A stretch of DNA of 64,000 nt from VYFG01 sp965203365 (GCA_965203365.1 OZ241878.1:1860001-1924000); one strand, 5' to 3'; counted from the first letter of the stretch, positions 47,087 to 56,962 are shown. Program-made: numbers and translations. The notes: generated by a model from the sequence alone, not told the origin.

Positions 47087-48020
47087 GCCGTTCGCCCACC
47101 TCCAAGCGGGTTCCGTTACAGAAATCCCAGGCCCCCAATATCCGTGCACCAGCTTTCTGCAGTTGGGTGATCCGAATCGCACCCGGCGCACAGGCGACCA
47201 TGATGCCCTGTGTATCCATCGCCAACACCTCGCCGGGAGGATGTTCCGTGTGACATTCAGGCGCTTCCAAGGCCATCAACAACCGCAGCCGGTCGCCACG
47301 CAGCCAGGTCGTCGCCCCCGGAGAGGGGTTGAAGGCGCGAATCCGGCCAGCCACCTCCGATGCCGGTCGATCCCAACGGATCCATGATTCGTCTCGTGAC
47401 AACTTGGGCGCGTAGGTGATGCCCTTCGGATCCTGCGCCACGGCCAGCACGGTCTGGCCCAAAATGCCTTCCAGGTAGTCCGTTAGCAACCGCCCACCGA
47501 CCTGCGCCAGCTGGTCTTGCAACGTCCCGCCGGTCTCATGCGGACCGATGGTCACCGTTCGCTGCCCATACACCGGTCCACTGTCCAACCCGGCCTCCAT
47601 TCGCATCAGGGAGACCCCGGTCACACGGTCACCCGCCTCAATGGCCCGCTGTACCGGGGCGGCCCCCCGCCAGCGAGGCAGCAAGGAGCCATGCACATTG
47701 ACGCAGCCGCATCGAGGGATCGCCAGAATCGCCGGGGACAGGAGGAGGCCATAGGCCGTCACCACCATCAGATCCGGGGCCAGGGCTGTCAGTGGAATGA
47801 TCACCTCCGGGTCGTCCAGGGTGCGGGGCTGATACACCGGAATATTCAATTCGACCGCACGGATCTTGACCGATGACCCGACGCGTTTCCGACCTCGCCC
47901 GGCGGGCCGGTCGGGTTGCGTGTAGACGGCCAGCACCTCCACCCGGTCATGGGCTACCAACGCCTCCAAGCTCGGCAGCGCAAACGAGGAAGTTCCAGCA
48001 AAGACGACTTTCTGTGACAA
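47079..48020 (-). CDS. fmt: Methionyl-tRNA formyltransferase
   Basis: 313 residues. KVVFAGTSSFALPSLEAL, the catalytic CGCVNVHGSLLPRWRGAAPV (Asn-His), and GLDSGPVYGQ are diagnostic. It formylates initiator Met-tRNA using 10-formyl-H4folate. The start is a TTG at 48020 (SQKVVFAGT), fixed by the family N-terminus. It follows def by 60 bp. Confidence 0.95.
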   Translation of the reverse strand: MSQKVVFAGTSSFALPSLEALVAHDRVEVLAVYTQPDRPAGRGRKRVGSSVKIRAVELNIPVYQPRTLDDPEVIIPLTALAPDLMVVTAYGLLLSPAILAIPRCGCVNVHGSLLPRWRGAAPVQRAIEAGDRVTGVSLMRMEAGLDSGPVYGQRTVTIGPHETGGTLQDQLAQVGGRLLTDYLEGILGQTVLAVAQDPKGITYAPKLSRDESWIRWDRPASEVAGRIRAFNPSPGATTWLRGDRLRLLMALEAPECHTEHPPGEVLAMDTQGIMVACAPGAIRITQLQKAGARILGAWDFCNGTRLEVGERLG

Positions 48021-48080
48021 AGAATGTCGAACCGCTCGGAGAATAATGCACCCAGGATGTTGGCGGGCCTTGGGGGCGAA

Positions 48081-48590
48081 TCAGGCCGCTTGAGCCTGTC
48101 GGTACTCCTTCAGGAGCTTCTTGCGGACACGGTCCTGTTTCATGCGGGACAGATAATCCACGAACACTTTTCCGTCCAGATGATCGACTTCGTGCTGGAT
48201 GCAGACCGACAACAGACCATCGGCTTCCAGCACGAAGGGCACCCCATCCGCATCCATGGCCCGGATCCGCACCCGCTTCGCTCGCTCCACGTTGGCCAAC
48301 ACACCGGGGACGGAAAGACAGCCCTCCTCATATTCCTGAACCCCTTCGATTGGGTCGATTTCGGGATTGATGAAGACCTTGAGATGATCCCGGCGTTCAC
48401 TGAGATCCATGACCACGACCCGCAACGGCACATCGACCTGAGTGGCGGCCAGTCCGATGCCCGAAGCGCTGTACATGGTCTCGGCCATGTCCATCACCAG
48501 TTTTTTCAGTGCCTCATCAAATTCGGTCACCGGTTTGGCACACCGTCGAAGGCGTTTGTCCGGATAGATCAGAATATCGAGTAATGCCAT
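48081..48590 (-). CDS. def: Peptide deformylase
   Basis: 169 residues. All three metal-site motifs are present: GIGLAATQ, EGCLSVPG (Cys ligand) and QHEVDHLDG (two His ligands and catalytic Glu). It removes the formyl group from nascent proteins, acting after Fmt. The ATG at 48590 (MALLDILIYPD) is chosen over an in-frame start three codons upstream. Confidence 0.96.
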   Translation of the reverse strand: MALLDILIYPDKRLRRCAKPVTEFDEALKKLVMDMAETMYSASGIGLAATQVDVPLRVVVMDLSERRDHLKVFINPEIDPIEGVQEYEEGCLSVPGVLANVERAKRVRIRAMDADGVPFVLEADGLLSVCIQHEVDHLDGKVFVDYLSRMKQDRVRKKLLKEYRQAQAA

Positions 48591-48732
48591 GATATACACT
48601 CGTCATGCAGTGAACTGATTCTAATTTCCACGCCGCCGAATATCCAGTGGTCCGGACATTTTCCATCGGCACAACATACCTGTCGCGACCAAAGTACCGA
48701 CTCTTCGTCCCCGACCATCCCGGATGTCATGT

Positions 48733-49461
48733 TCAGAGTCGCTCGTCCAGCAGGTCGACCATCGCCCGCCAGGAATCGCGGTCCGCTGCGGCGTCATAAC
48801 CCACCGGGATCCCGTATTTTGTTCGGTTCTCATCCGCCTCAAGACTACTGAAACCATGCATCGCATCGGCATGGACGATGACCTCGTAATCCGCCTTGGC
48901 GGCCTCCATCTCGGCGCGAAAGGCGGCCACATCGTCCATGGACACCATCTCGTCCGCCCCCCCATGACACACCAGCACCTTGGCCGTGACCGCTCCCGGA
49001 GCGGGTGGGTGAAAAGAGCCCAGTGCCCCATGAAAGCTGACCACCGCTCTCAGGGGATAGCCGATACGCGCCATGTGCAACGACATGGCCCCGCCGAAAC
49101 AGTATCCAATGGCCGCCGTTCGCTCCGCATCCACTCCCGGAATCGACAACAGGGCCTCATAGCCCGCTTTCAAGCGTTGCGTGCCCGTCTCCATATCCCC
49201 CAGAACCGCATTCATCAAGGCCCCCGCCTCCTGCGGGGTCGTCGCTGTCTGACCCTGACCATAGAGATCGATGGCCAAGGCACAATATCCCAACTCCGCC
49301 AGCTGACGGGTCCGACGGCGGATATAATCGTTCAAACCCCACCATTCGTGAATCACCACCATGCCCGGTCGAGAACCTTCGGTCTCTTGGGGCCGGGCCA
49401 GGTAGCCCACATGTTCCGCCGGTCCACACTGATAGCGGATAGTTTGTGTTGCCAGCGTCAT
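48733..49461 (-). CDS. Dienelactone hydrolase family protein
   Basis: 242 residues, α/β-hydrolase. The nucleophile elbow GYCFGGAMS carries a Cys, as in dienelactone hydrolases. VVIHEWWGLND forms the oxyanion region, HGGADEMV holds the acid, and HADAMHGFS the catalytic His. It hydrolyses cyclic or simple esters; the real substrate is unknown. No aromatic-degradation genes are near. Confidence 0.88.
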   Translation of the reverse strand: MTLATQTIRYQCGPAEHVGYLARPQETEGSRPGMVVIHEWWGLNDYIRRRTRQLAELGYCALAIDLYGQGQTATTPQEAGALMNAVLGDMETGTQRLKAGYEALLSIPGVDAERTAAIGYCFGGAMSLHMARIGYPLRAVVSFHGALGSFHPPAPGAVTAKVLVCHGGADEMVSMDDVAAFRAEMEAAKADYEVIVHADAMHGFSSLEADENRTKYGIPVGYDAAADRDSWRAMVDLLDERL

Positions 49462-49577
49462 CGGTCTCTACAAATTTTAAAGACCGCTTCATTGTAATGA
49501 CCCGCGTGAGATAAAGAAAGACGCGTTTCGGTATACTCCGCCCTTTCTGATCCTGGCGGCTGATACCCTTTCACCCC

Positions 49578-50504
49578 ATGAGACCCCTGATTTCCATTGC
49601 AGACCTATCCAAGACCTATGCGGGGGGGTTCACCGCCCTCAAGGGCATCAATCTGGATATCCGGGAAGGTGAAGCCTTGGTACTGCTTGGACCCAATGGG
49701 GCGGGAAAGACCACAATGATCAGTATCATCTGTGGCATTACCCGGGCTACCGCGGGCGCAGTCACGATCGCCGGCTACGATATCACCAGGGACTACCGAC
49801 AGACCCGCCGACTTATCGGGCTGGTCCCGCAGGAATTGTCCACGGACAGCTTCGAGACGGTCTGGAATGCCGTCAGTTTTACCCGGGGCCTGTTTGGCAG
49901 GCCGCCGGATCCCGGTTATATCGAACAATTGCTGAAGGATCTGTCCTTGTGGGACAAGAAGGACAATCGCATCATGCAGCTGTCGGGCGGCATGAAAAGA
50001 CGCTTGCTGATTGCCAAGGCCTTGTCGCATGAACCCCGCATCCTGTTCCTGGACGAACCCACGGCGGGGGTAGATGTCTTTCTCCGCCAGGGCATGTGGG
50101 ATCTCATTCACAAGCTGCAGAAATCCGGCGTCACTATCATCCTGACTACACACTACATTGAGGAAGCCGAAAAAATTGCCGATCGGGTCGGCGTCATCAA
50201 CCAGGGCCAGATCGTGGTGGTGGACGAAAAAGACGCCCTGATGAAACAAATGGGCAGTAAGCAGTTGATGCTGGATCTGCGAGAACCGATGGCAACCATC
50301 CCGGACACCTTGGCCGCCTATGACCTTGCCCTGACAGAGGAGAGGCGACGCTTGATCTATACCTACAACATCCACCACCCACGAACAGGGATTCGGACCT
50401 TGTTGATTGCACTGGATCAGGCCGGGATCCGCTACCGGGATCTGCACACGGAACAAAGCTCCCTGGAAGATATCTTTTTGACCCTGGTCCGAGAACAGCC
50501 ATGA
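49578..50504 (+). CDS. ABC-2 type exporter ATP-binding protein
   Basis: 308 residues. Walker A LLGPNGAGKTT, signature LSGGMKRRLLIAKAL, Walker B RILFLDEPTAGVD and the TTHYIEEAEKIADRVG H-loop are intact. A ~80-residue C-terminal extension follows. It powers the permease encoded by the next gene, which it overlaps by 4 bp (ATGA). It resembles the YadG-type pairs; the exported substrate is unknown. Confidence 0.92.
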   Translation: MRPLISIADLSKTYAGGFTALKGINLDIREGEALVLLGPNGAGKTTMISIICGITRATAGAVTIAGYDITRDYRQTRRLIGLVPQELSTDSFETVWNAVSFTRGLFGRPPDPGYIEQLLKDLSLWDKKDNRIMQLSGGMKRRLLIAKALSHEPRILFLDEPTAGVDVFLRQGMWDLIHKLQKSGVTIILTTHYIEEAEKIADRVGVINQGQIVVVDEKDALMKQMGSKQLMLDLREPMATIPDTLAAYDLALTEERRRLIYTYNIHHPRTGIRTLLIALDQAGIRYRDLHTEQSSLEDIFLTLVREQP

Positions 50505-51262
50505 ATCGATACAGTCTGCTGGCCATCTACCGGTATGAAATGTCGCGCGCCTTGCGCACGATGTTCCAGAGCGTGGTCTCACCGGTGATTTCCACCACGC
50601 TGTATTTCGTGGTGTTCGGCTCGGCCATCGGTTCGCGCATCGAGGAGGTGGGGGGCGTCAGCTATGGCTCTTTCATCGTCCCGGGACTGATCATGCTGGC
50701 GTTGATGACCCAAAGTGTCTCAAGCGCCGCCTTCGGCATCTTCTTCCCCAAATTCACCGGCACCATCTACGAGCTCCTGTCGGCACCGGTGTCCTATCTG
50801 GAGATCGTGATCGGCTTTGTCGGCGCCGCCGCCACCAAGACCATTCTGGTCGGGTTCATCATCCTGCTGACTGCGGGACTGTTCGTGCCCCTGGAAATCG
50901 CCCATCCCGTCTGGATGGTCTTGTTTCTGATTCTCACCTCGATCACCTTCAGCCTGTTCGGCTTCATCATCGGCATCTGGGCCGACAATTTCGAGAAGTT
51001 GCAGATCATTCCACTTCTGGTAGTGACCCCCTTGGTTTTCCTGGGCGGCAGTTTCTATTCCCTGGACATGCTGCCCCCGGTCTGGCAACAGATCTCCTTG
51101 CTGAATCCAGTTATGTATCTGGTGAGCGGCTTTCGCTGGAGTTTTTACGAAATCACCGATGTCGGCATCGCCGTCAGTCTGTCCGTCATTTCGATTTTTC
51201 TGGTGATCTGCATCGGTCTCGTGTGGCGGATTTTTGCCACCGGCTACAAGCTCAAGACCTGA
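50501..51262 (+). CDS. ABC-2 type exporter permease
   Basis: 253 residues with six membrane helices. The SPVISTTLYFVVFGSAIG and FIVPGLIMLALMTQSV segments and the late TPLVFLGGSFYSLDMLPPVW match the ABC-2 (YadH-like) family. It forms the membrane part of an exporter with the upstream ATPase. Its ATG overlaps the ATPase stop. An MFS gene follows after 5 bp. Confidence 0.92.
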   Translation: MNRYSLLAIYRYEMSRALRTMFQSVVSPVISTTLYFVVFGSAIGSRIEEVGGVSYGSFIVPGLIMLALMTQSVSSAAFGIFFPKFTGTIYELLSAPVSYLEIVIGFVGAAATKTILVGFIILLTAGLFVPLEIAHPVWMVLFLILTSITFSLFGFIIGIWADNFEKLQIIPLLVVTPLVFLGGSFYSLDMLPPVWQQISLLNPVMYLVSGFRWSFYEITDVGIAVSLSVISIFLVICIGLVWRIFATGYKLKT

Positions 51263-51267
51263 CGTCC

Positions 51268-52470
51268 ATGACCGCACCTCAAGTCCGCCTTCTGTATCTG
51301 AACATCGGGCATTTTCTGGACCACCTGTTCGTCCTGATTTTCGCCAGTGCCGCGGCCCTAACCTTGGTCCGGGAGTGGGCGCTGCCCTATGGTGAACTCA
51401 TCCCCTATGCCACACCAGGATTCGTGGCCTTCGGGTTATGCGCCATTCCCGCTGGCTGGCTGGCGGACAAATGGAGTCGGGAAGGGATGATCGTGATTTT
51501 TTTCCTCGGCGTCGGCGCGGCCTCCATTCTGGCCGGCTTTGCCGACTCCCCGGTGGAAATGGCTGTCTGTCTGACCCTGGTCGGTGCGATGGCGGCCATC
51601 TACCATCCTGTCGGGCTCGCCTTGGTGGTGCATGGGCGGGAACGAACCGGCATTCCATTGGCCATCAATGGCATCTTCGGCAACATGGGAGTCGCTTCCG
51701 CCGCCCTGATCACCGGGTTTCTCATTGACATCATGGGTTGGCGACAGGCCTTCATCACGCCCGGCATCTGTTCGGTCCTGGTGGGACTGGGATACCTCAG
51801 CTGGCTTTACCGGTCCTGTCAGGCAGTGCCGCCCTCCGGGGAGGGGGAGCGTTCGACCGCCCCTCAGCCAGCGTACTCGCGTAACATGTTGATCCGCACC
51901 TTCGCGATCGTTCTCGTCACCACGGGAATCGGGGGCATCGTGTTTCAGAGCACCACGTTCGCCTTGCCGAAGGTGTTCGAGGAACGCCTGGGAGATCTGG
52001 CCGACAGCGCCACCGCCGTGGGAGGATACGCTTTTTTGGTGTTCACCATCGCGGCATTTGCCCAACTGGCGGTGGGCTGGCTGGTCGATCGGGTCCCGGT
52101 GAAGCGCGTTTTCGGTGTCGTCGCCATTTTGCAGGCTGTCTTCCTACTGGCCATGACTCATCTCTCCGGCATGGCAGCGCTTCTGGTCTCGTTGGTCTTC
52201 ATGCTGGCGGTTTTCGGCCAAATCCCTATCAACGATGTGCTGGTGGGCCGAATTGCCAAGAGTGAATGGCGCGCTCGGGCCTACGCGCTGCGTTACATCG
52301 TGACATTTTCCGTCATGGCCTCTGCGGTGCCGTTGATCGGATGGATTCATGGTCAATGGGGTTTTTCCATGCTCTTCCCGCTGCTGTCCCTGGCGGCCGT
52401 CATGATTTTTCTCGCGGTGATGCTGCTCCCAGCTCGTCTGTCCACCCTGCCCAAAATGAGTATTGCCTAA
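51268..52470 (+). CDS. Major facilitator superfamily transporter
   Basis: 400 residues with 12 predicted helices. GHFLDHLFVLIFASAA at the start, PAGWLADKWSREGM between helices 2 and 3, and GWLVDRVPVKRV after helix 8 are MFS signatures. The N-terminus resembles the fosmidomycin-resistance (Fsr)-like branch. The substrate is unknown. It starts at the ATG at 51268, directly after the ABC permease, so it may share its transcript. An upstream in-frame start inside the permease gene is rejected. Confidence 0.88.
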   Translation: MTAPQVRLLYLNIGHFLDHLFVLIFASAAALTLVREWALPYGELIPYATPGFVAFGLCAIPAGWLADKWSREGMIVIFFLGVGAASILAGFADSPVEMAVCLTLVGAMAAIYHPVGLALVVHGRERTGIPLAINGIFGNMGVASAALITGFLIDIMGWRQAFITPGICSVLVGLGYLSWLYRSCQAVPPSGEGERSTAPQPAYSRNMLIRTFAIVLVTTGIGGIVFQSTTFALPKVFEERLGDLADSATAVGGYAFLVFTIAAFAQLAVGWLVDRVPVKRVFGVVAILQAVFLLAMTHLSGMAALLVSLVFMLAVFGQIPINDVLVGRIAKSEWRARAYALRYIVTFSVMASAVPLIGWIHGQWGFSMLFPLLSLAAVMIFLAVMLLPARLSTLPKMSIA

Positions 52471-52662
52471 TGCTACCATCAGATCAGACAGTTGATTGTT
52501 GCTTGTGATTTTCGTAAAAAGTTCCTGCTGGCCATTGGCTATCGCTCTTGGATAGAAGCGGTTTCAGCACAGGCATCAAATTGGATGAATTTGTTCCAAT
52601 TGATATCATAGTCATATTGGACACAGTTATTCATCAGCGATCAGATAAAAAACCTTTAGAGA

Positions 52663-53998
52663 CCCCCACTTCCAGTCTGAAGTGCAACACTCGCCCCACT
52701 CCCGGAATGAGGGCATCCCCCGAAGGAAGGGAGCGGGGCGGCAACCGGAAAATTCAGCCCTCCCAGGGGCTGAAAGGGGCTGATTTCGGCCATCGATGGC
52801 CTCCCGCTCGACGCCAGGGCCCGCTCGGGTCGTGTCAGGCGGGTTTTGGCCGAGCGGGGCCCGGCCCGTCGAATGCGGGCTTCTGGAAAGGGAGGGGAGG
52901 GGAGAGGAATGACCGCCTTCAGGGCGGGGCGACGGCGGTGAAGACCTCTTCCGGGGTTCGAACCCCCAGTACCTTCCGGGGCCGGCGGTTGATCCGCTCT
53001 TCCACCGCCTGGACCTGAGAGGCCGTCACCTGACGGAAGTCCGTTCCCTTCGGAAAGGACTGGCGGACCAGGCCGTTGGTATGTTCGTTCAGACCCCGCT
53101 CCCAGGAGTGGTTCGGAGTGGCAAAGTCCAAGTCGGCTCCCAGGGCTGCCGCAATCTCTCGGTGCCCCGCGAACTCCTGGCCGTTATCCGCCGTGCCCGT
53201 GTGCCCCCGGCCCCGAATCGGCCCCATCCACCGGACAATGGCCTCGGTCACGGCCGCCGCCGTCTTCCCGGCCACCCCGATCAGCCCCATGAACTTCGAG
53301 GCCCGATCCCCCCATGAAATCAAGTCTCCCCGGTGCATCACTCCGATGATCAGATCAAGCTCCCAGTCCGGCACTTGGCCTCCCCAATCCACCGGGCGTT
53401 CGGCGATGTCCACCCGACCGGGAAGGTGACCGCGTCCCGCAGGTCGCCCTCCCCGCCCTTTCGGCGGCTTCCCGCGACGCCGCAGGCACCGGTCAAGGTC
53501 TCCCCCCGCCGGTCGGTCCGCTCTCACCGATGGGTAGATCCATTCCCGCCCGGCCATCACCTCCCCTTGCTGTCGAGACCGGCCCGCGATCTGCTCCGGG
53601 CTCCATCCGGCCTGCAGCCGGTCTTCGACCACCGCCCAGCGCTCGGGGGTCATCTTCCAAGGCACAGCCGAGGCTTCCCGGCGTCGGGATGTCGCCTTGC
53701 CTTGGGCGGGCTGATGTCGATCCCCCCGCTGTCCGTGATGGCGGGACAGCTCTCGGGAAATCGGGCTGACGTCCCGTCCGAGTGGCTCAGCCATCGGTCG
53801 CTGGGATCGACCAGTGGACTTGAGCGCGGAAATGGGCGATCTTTCCGGGTGGGTCAGGGGATGGTCGCCAGTTGGCATGACCCTTCTCCAGTTGTTCGTC
53901 AACTGAGAGGGTCTGCCATCCTCTGGCCCGCTGCCATCCGCCTGACTCAAGCGATCAGGCGACGGGGCCAAGGGTTGCACTTCAGAGTGGCACGGGGG
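52663..53998 (-). mobile_element. IS30-type insertion sequence, near-complete (copy C)
   Basis: About 1.34 kb bounded by imperfect inverted repeats of roughly 25 bases: CCCCCACTTCCAGTCTGAAG on the left and the complement of CTTCAGAGTGGCACGGGGGG on the right. It contains one minus-strand transposase frame. No clear target-site duplication could be seen. Four other copies or relics (A, B, D, E) lie in the window. Confidence 0.8.
52919..53878 (-). CDS. IS30-family transposase (copy C)
   Basis: 319 residues from the ATG at 53878. The N-terminal helix-turn-helix region reads PISALKSTGRSQRPMAEPLG then SPISRELSRHHGQRG. The DDE core shows DWELDLIIGVM, GTADNGQEFAGHREI and HSWERGLNEHTNGLVRQSFP. This is the only copy whose N- and C-terminal halves share one frame. 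It does so through a local out-of-frame stretch (PVDWGGQVP in place of RRIGEAKGRIG in copy E) ended by a 7-base deletion. Activity is therefore doubtful. Confidence 0.8.
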   Translation of the reverse strand: MPTGDHPLTHPERSPISALKSTGRSQRPMAEPLGRDVSPISRELSRHHGQRGDRHQPAQGKATSRRREASAVPWKMTPERWAVVEDRLQAGWSPEQIAGRSRQQGEVMAGREWIYPSVRADRPAGGDLDRCLRRRGKPPKGRGGRPAGRGHLPGRVDIAERPVDWGGQVPDWELDLIIGVMHRGDLISWGDRASKFMGLIGVAGKTAAAVTEAIVRWMGPIRGRGHTGTADNGQEFAGHREIAAALGADLDFATPNHSWERGLNEHTNGLVRQSFPKGTDFRQVTASQVQAVEERINRRPRKVLGVRTPEEVFTAVAPP

Positions 53999-54243
53999 GA
54001 CAATATGAAAACGATGCAATCCGTGGTGTATTATAGTTTCTACTGATCATGCAAGATCATCAAACTAGTCACAGCCATTCCCGCTAAGGACATCCCCCTG
54101 TGGACCGGCGGGATGTCCTGGCACCCACGCCCGCGGGGGAAATCTGCGAACAGGACGGCCCCTCCGGCGGGCGGGCGGATCGACGATGGGCCCTGGTTTT
54201 CCTGAAGAACCGGCCGATCACCCACTCGGTCACGGCAGCCTGT

Positions 54244-55560
54244 TCAGGATGTGTCGAAGGGCTCCCCATCAGGCGGGCGGTGCCCGAACACGATGGCCTG
54301 GGACCCCGTCTCCCCGTCCGGGAGGGGGAACCCCCCGAACCCGCCGCGCCACGGTCTCCCCCCGCGGGGGAGACGACCCGACTTCACCCGGGCGGCCTGG
54401 CACAGCGCACCGCCCCGCTGTTGCACCGGATCAATGAGGAAGGCCCGCCTCGTCCGATGGGCGAACCCTGCCACCCGCGGGGGCTGGCCGTGACCGAAGG
54501 GGGGTACCCAGCCATCCCCTGGGTTCTTCAGGGGGTTGAAGGGTTCGTTCTCAATCCGCCCGCGGGCTCGTCCCGCCCGCCTCAGGGGATCCGCATGGGC
54601 GGCCGTGACTGCCCGATCCGTGACCCAGGAGAAGGGCCCCGTCCGACCGGCTGGACGGGTTTCCCAGCATTCCAGGCCGTTCCCCTCCCCATCGACATTC
54701 GCGTCCTTCAGCGGCCCCCCGTTGAGGCACCGGCAGCGGAACGGGTGGCCGCCCCGGGTCCTCTCCACGAGGCGGGTCGCTGCGGGGGCATCGACCCAGC
54801 GACACCCTTCCCCGCGGTCTCCTGGCTTCCCTCCCAGCACAGAGCGCCTGTCCCGTTCCTCCAACCCCCGGATGGGCGGACCATTCGAGGCCAGCGCGTC
54901 TTCTCCCACCCGCCGTTTCCGATGCGGAGGCGCCCCCCGCCCCTCCCGCCGCCGCTGGGCGGCCGCTCGCTCGCCCTCGTGCTGGCGCGACCCGTCCACC
55001 CGCCGGATCGGCTCCGGTGCCAGCGGCCATCCCTCCCGGGGGGCCGGGTGCCCCCCACCGCCCCCCGCATCTAGGGATCCCCGGTCGGGCGGCCATCGCG
55101 GTGAGGCGGCTCACCGCCCGGATCACCGGGCCCCGGCTTCGATGAGCACCATCCCGTCCCGTCCCCCGACCGCAGCGGGTCGCCCAGCCAAGGGAAGCCC
55201 ACCAGGCCCTGGCCTCGCTGCAAAGCGGCGAAGACCGGCTGGAAGGCGCGACGAACCGACCCCGGGTCCCCCGGGTCCAGCCGCTCACGCCGGGCCGACT
55301 CCGACGGCGCCCGAATCCCCCCATACCCGTTGCTGAGGGGCGACCGAATCGGGTTCTCGTCCCGGGCGTCGGGTTCGAAGCTCAGCCGCGACGGGGATGG
55401 CCGGCGGAACCTCGCCAGGGCCGACCTCAGGCCGTCCGTCAGGCCCAGGCCACGGGGGGCGATGGGGTCTGGGAGGCGATCGAAACCCTCCCGGACCAGC
55501 CGGAGCCAACCCGGGGCGCCGAGAGGCTGGCGAAACCCGTTCCGGGACAGGATGCATCCT
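54244..55560 (-). pseudogene. Very GC-rich decayed DDE transposase
   Basis: Minus-strand translation rebuilds a known DDE transposase type. The N-terminal half gives VREGFDRLPDPIAPRGLGLT, RRERLDPGDPGSVRRAFQPV, FAALQRGQGLVGFPWLGD and SGDGTGWCSS. The C-terminal half gives PLAPEPI, EDALASNGPPIRGLEERD, LGGKPGD, FSWVTDRAVTAAHADPLRRA, IENEPFNPLKN and AFLIDPVQQ. There is a TAG at 55071-55073 and a frameshift near 55035. Many conserved Lys, Asn and Thr positions have become Arg, Gly or Pro, so AT-to-GC substitution dominates. Long frames on the opposite strand here are shadows. Confidence 0.65.
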
Positions 55561-55875
55561 GCGATAGAGAGAACATCGCCAGATCAGACCGCTGTTCAAT
55601 GAACCGTCTGCGAACAGATTGTTTCAGAGTCCCCTAAACCCCCCGGATTGGCTGGCTTCCCGGATTTAGCGGGCATTGCTGAACTAGTCATCAGTACATT
55701 GTCATGCTCTAAACACCGCGTCAATCACGTATGGTTCTAATTCCTACATTTCTGCCCGCTTTTAATTTCAGTACTACACTTTGCAAAACTTTGTAGCTTG
55801 GAATGCCAAAATATAGTTGGCCATCAATATCATCATCCATGCATTTTCTTGCAGTCAAAAAGCCGTCAGCTTGCT
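55561..55875. other. Transition from GC-rich IS relic to AT-rich cassette
   Basis: About 315 bases with an abrupt composition change near 55600-55750. No gene or terminator is clear. Confidence 0.4.
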
Positions 55876-56376
55876 CTACTTTTCACTTTTGAAAACTAAT
55901 TCCACCTGTCTTCTTTTATTGAGTAGCGGAAGCAACAAGGCTCTGAGCTTACGTGCATGTGACTCTCCCATATCTGGCTTTGCCATAAATATGCTGGCAT
56001 GTCCTGGATGATTCTCGAGTGCCGTATCGATCACAACAAAGAGCTGTACCCCTTGATCATCGAAGTGACGGACATCCTCGGTGAGTATTTCCGCAATCCC
56101 TTCATCCTTCCATGATGGCCCTCTTCTTGGTCGATTAAGTCGTTGGTCAATAGCCTTTCTTATGAATTCATAAGAAACATGCGTTCTACGATGTACAGAA
56201 AAACCTCTGAAGCGCAAATCACTGAGTGATATCGCAGTCACAACAATTTCACCATCAACAATGTGTTGTGGATTGAAAAGTTCGCGAAGCAAGATCTCAG
56301 AATCCAAAACAACGCCTGGAGAAAAGTTCGGTGAGGCACTAATGCTCTCATCCAGATGTATAGATGACGATGACAA
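55876..56376 (-). CDS. Hypothetical protein, third gene of TIGR04255 cassette
   Basis: 166 residues, soluble, no recognised family. The start may be a TTG at 56376, four bases after the upstream stop; no ATG is available near it. VVLDSEILLRELFNPQHIVD, then VQLFVVIDTALENHPGHASI and HARKLRALLLPLL look like a compact α/β protein. The acidic and histidine-rich centre (EDVRHFDD) has no clear catalytic motif. Its AT-rich sequence and tight spacing tie it to the two genes upstream. Confidence 0.65.
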   Translation of the reverse strand: MSSSSIHLDESISASPNFSPGVVLDSEILLRELFNPQHIVDGEIVVTAISLSDLRFRGFSVHRRTHVSYEFIRKAIDQRLNRPRRGPSWKDEGIAEILTEDVRHFDDQGVQLFVVIDTALENHPGHASIFMAKPDMGESHARKLRALLLPLLNKRRQVELVFKSEK

Positions 56377-56380
56377 CTGA

Positions 56381-56962
56381 CTATCGGTTTGTCAGTATAT
56401 TCTCGATCGCCGGAATCAAGCCTTCTGAAGCCGAAACATTCTCTCCTTGGATTTCTTTACCTTCCGCATTGCAACCAAAATAGGAATAGGTGCCCGTACC
56501 GTAAAATCCCAAGTCAAGATGGACATTGCCCCCAAGCCATAAAAAATTAACCTCTCCGTCATCAGCAAACCGAATATCTGGCTCCGGTACCTGCAACAAA
56601 GGCAGGCTAGCAATGAATATTTCCGCATCCTTAAGTGCTCTCTTGGTGGGCCAAACTGCACCGGGCCATCGGACATCTTCTGGCGTCTCGTGTAAATCCC
56701 TAAGACGAGTCATCAATCGATACGTTGGTGACACATAAGGCAAAGCTAGAGTCATACTTCCAGTAGGCAAGTCGGCAGTCTCTGAGTATGCGACTTTGCT
56801 TTCTGGCTGTATAGTACCACTGGATGGCTTCCATGTATTTTCATATAAACTATCTTCGAAAAATGAATCAACTGGAGTATGTGAAGCACCTGGCATCCTT
56901 GTCCCATGAAGGAATGTAGAATCCACTTGAGACGTGCTGATCACTGTTTCCTCATACATCAT
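56381..56962 (-). CDS. Hypothetical protein, second gene of TIGR04255 cassette
   Basis: 193 residues. The N-terminal ~85 residues look poorly structured. The C-terminal part (LPLLQVPEPDIRFADDGEVN, FLWLGGNVHLDLGFYGTGTY) is β-rich and resembles small hypothetical proteins that I associate with TIGR04255 genes. No catalytic motif is evident. Its ATG overlaps the TIGR04255 stop (ATGA at 56959-56962), so translation is coupled and a stoichiometric complex is plausible. Confidence 0.7.
   Translation of the reverse strand: MMYEETVISTSQVDSTFLHGTRMPGASHTPVDSFFEDSLYENTWKPSSGTIQPESKVAYSETADLPTGSMTLALPYVSPTYRLMTRLRDLHETPEDVRWPGAVWPTKRALKDAEIFIASLPLLQVPEPDIRFADDGEVNFLWLGGNVHLDLGFYGTGTYSYFGCNAEGKEIQGENVSASEGLIPAIENILTNR

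Noticed and set aside
49605..50582. A 325-residue open frame on the minus strand
   Set aside because: It is antisense to the ABC ATPase gene with intact Walker motifs.
52955..52975. GGGGTTCGAACCCC T-arm-like palindrome in IS30 copies
   Set aside because: It lies inside the conserved transposase coding sequence (LGVRTPEEVF) in copies B, C and E, and no tRNA body surrounds it.
54100..55074. A 324-residue proline/arginine-rich frame on the plus strand
   Set aside because: It is a by-product of extreme GC content opposite the decayed transposase.
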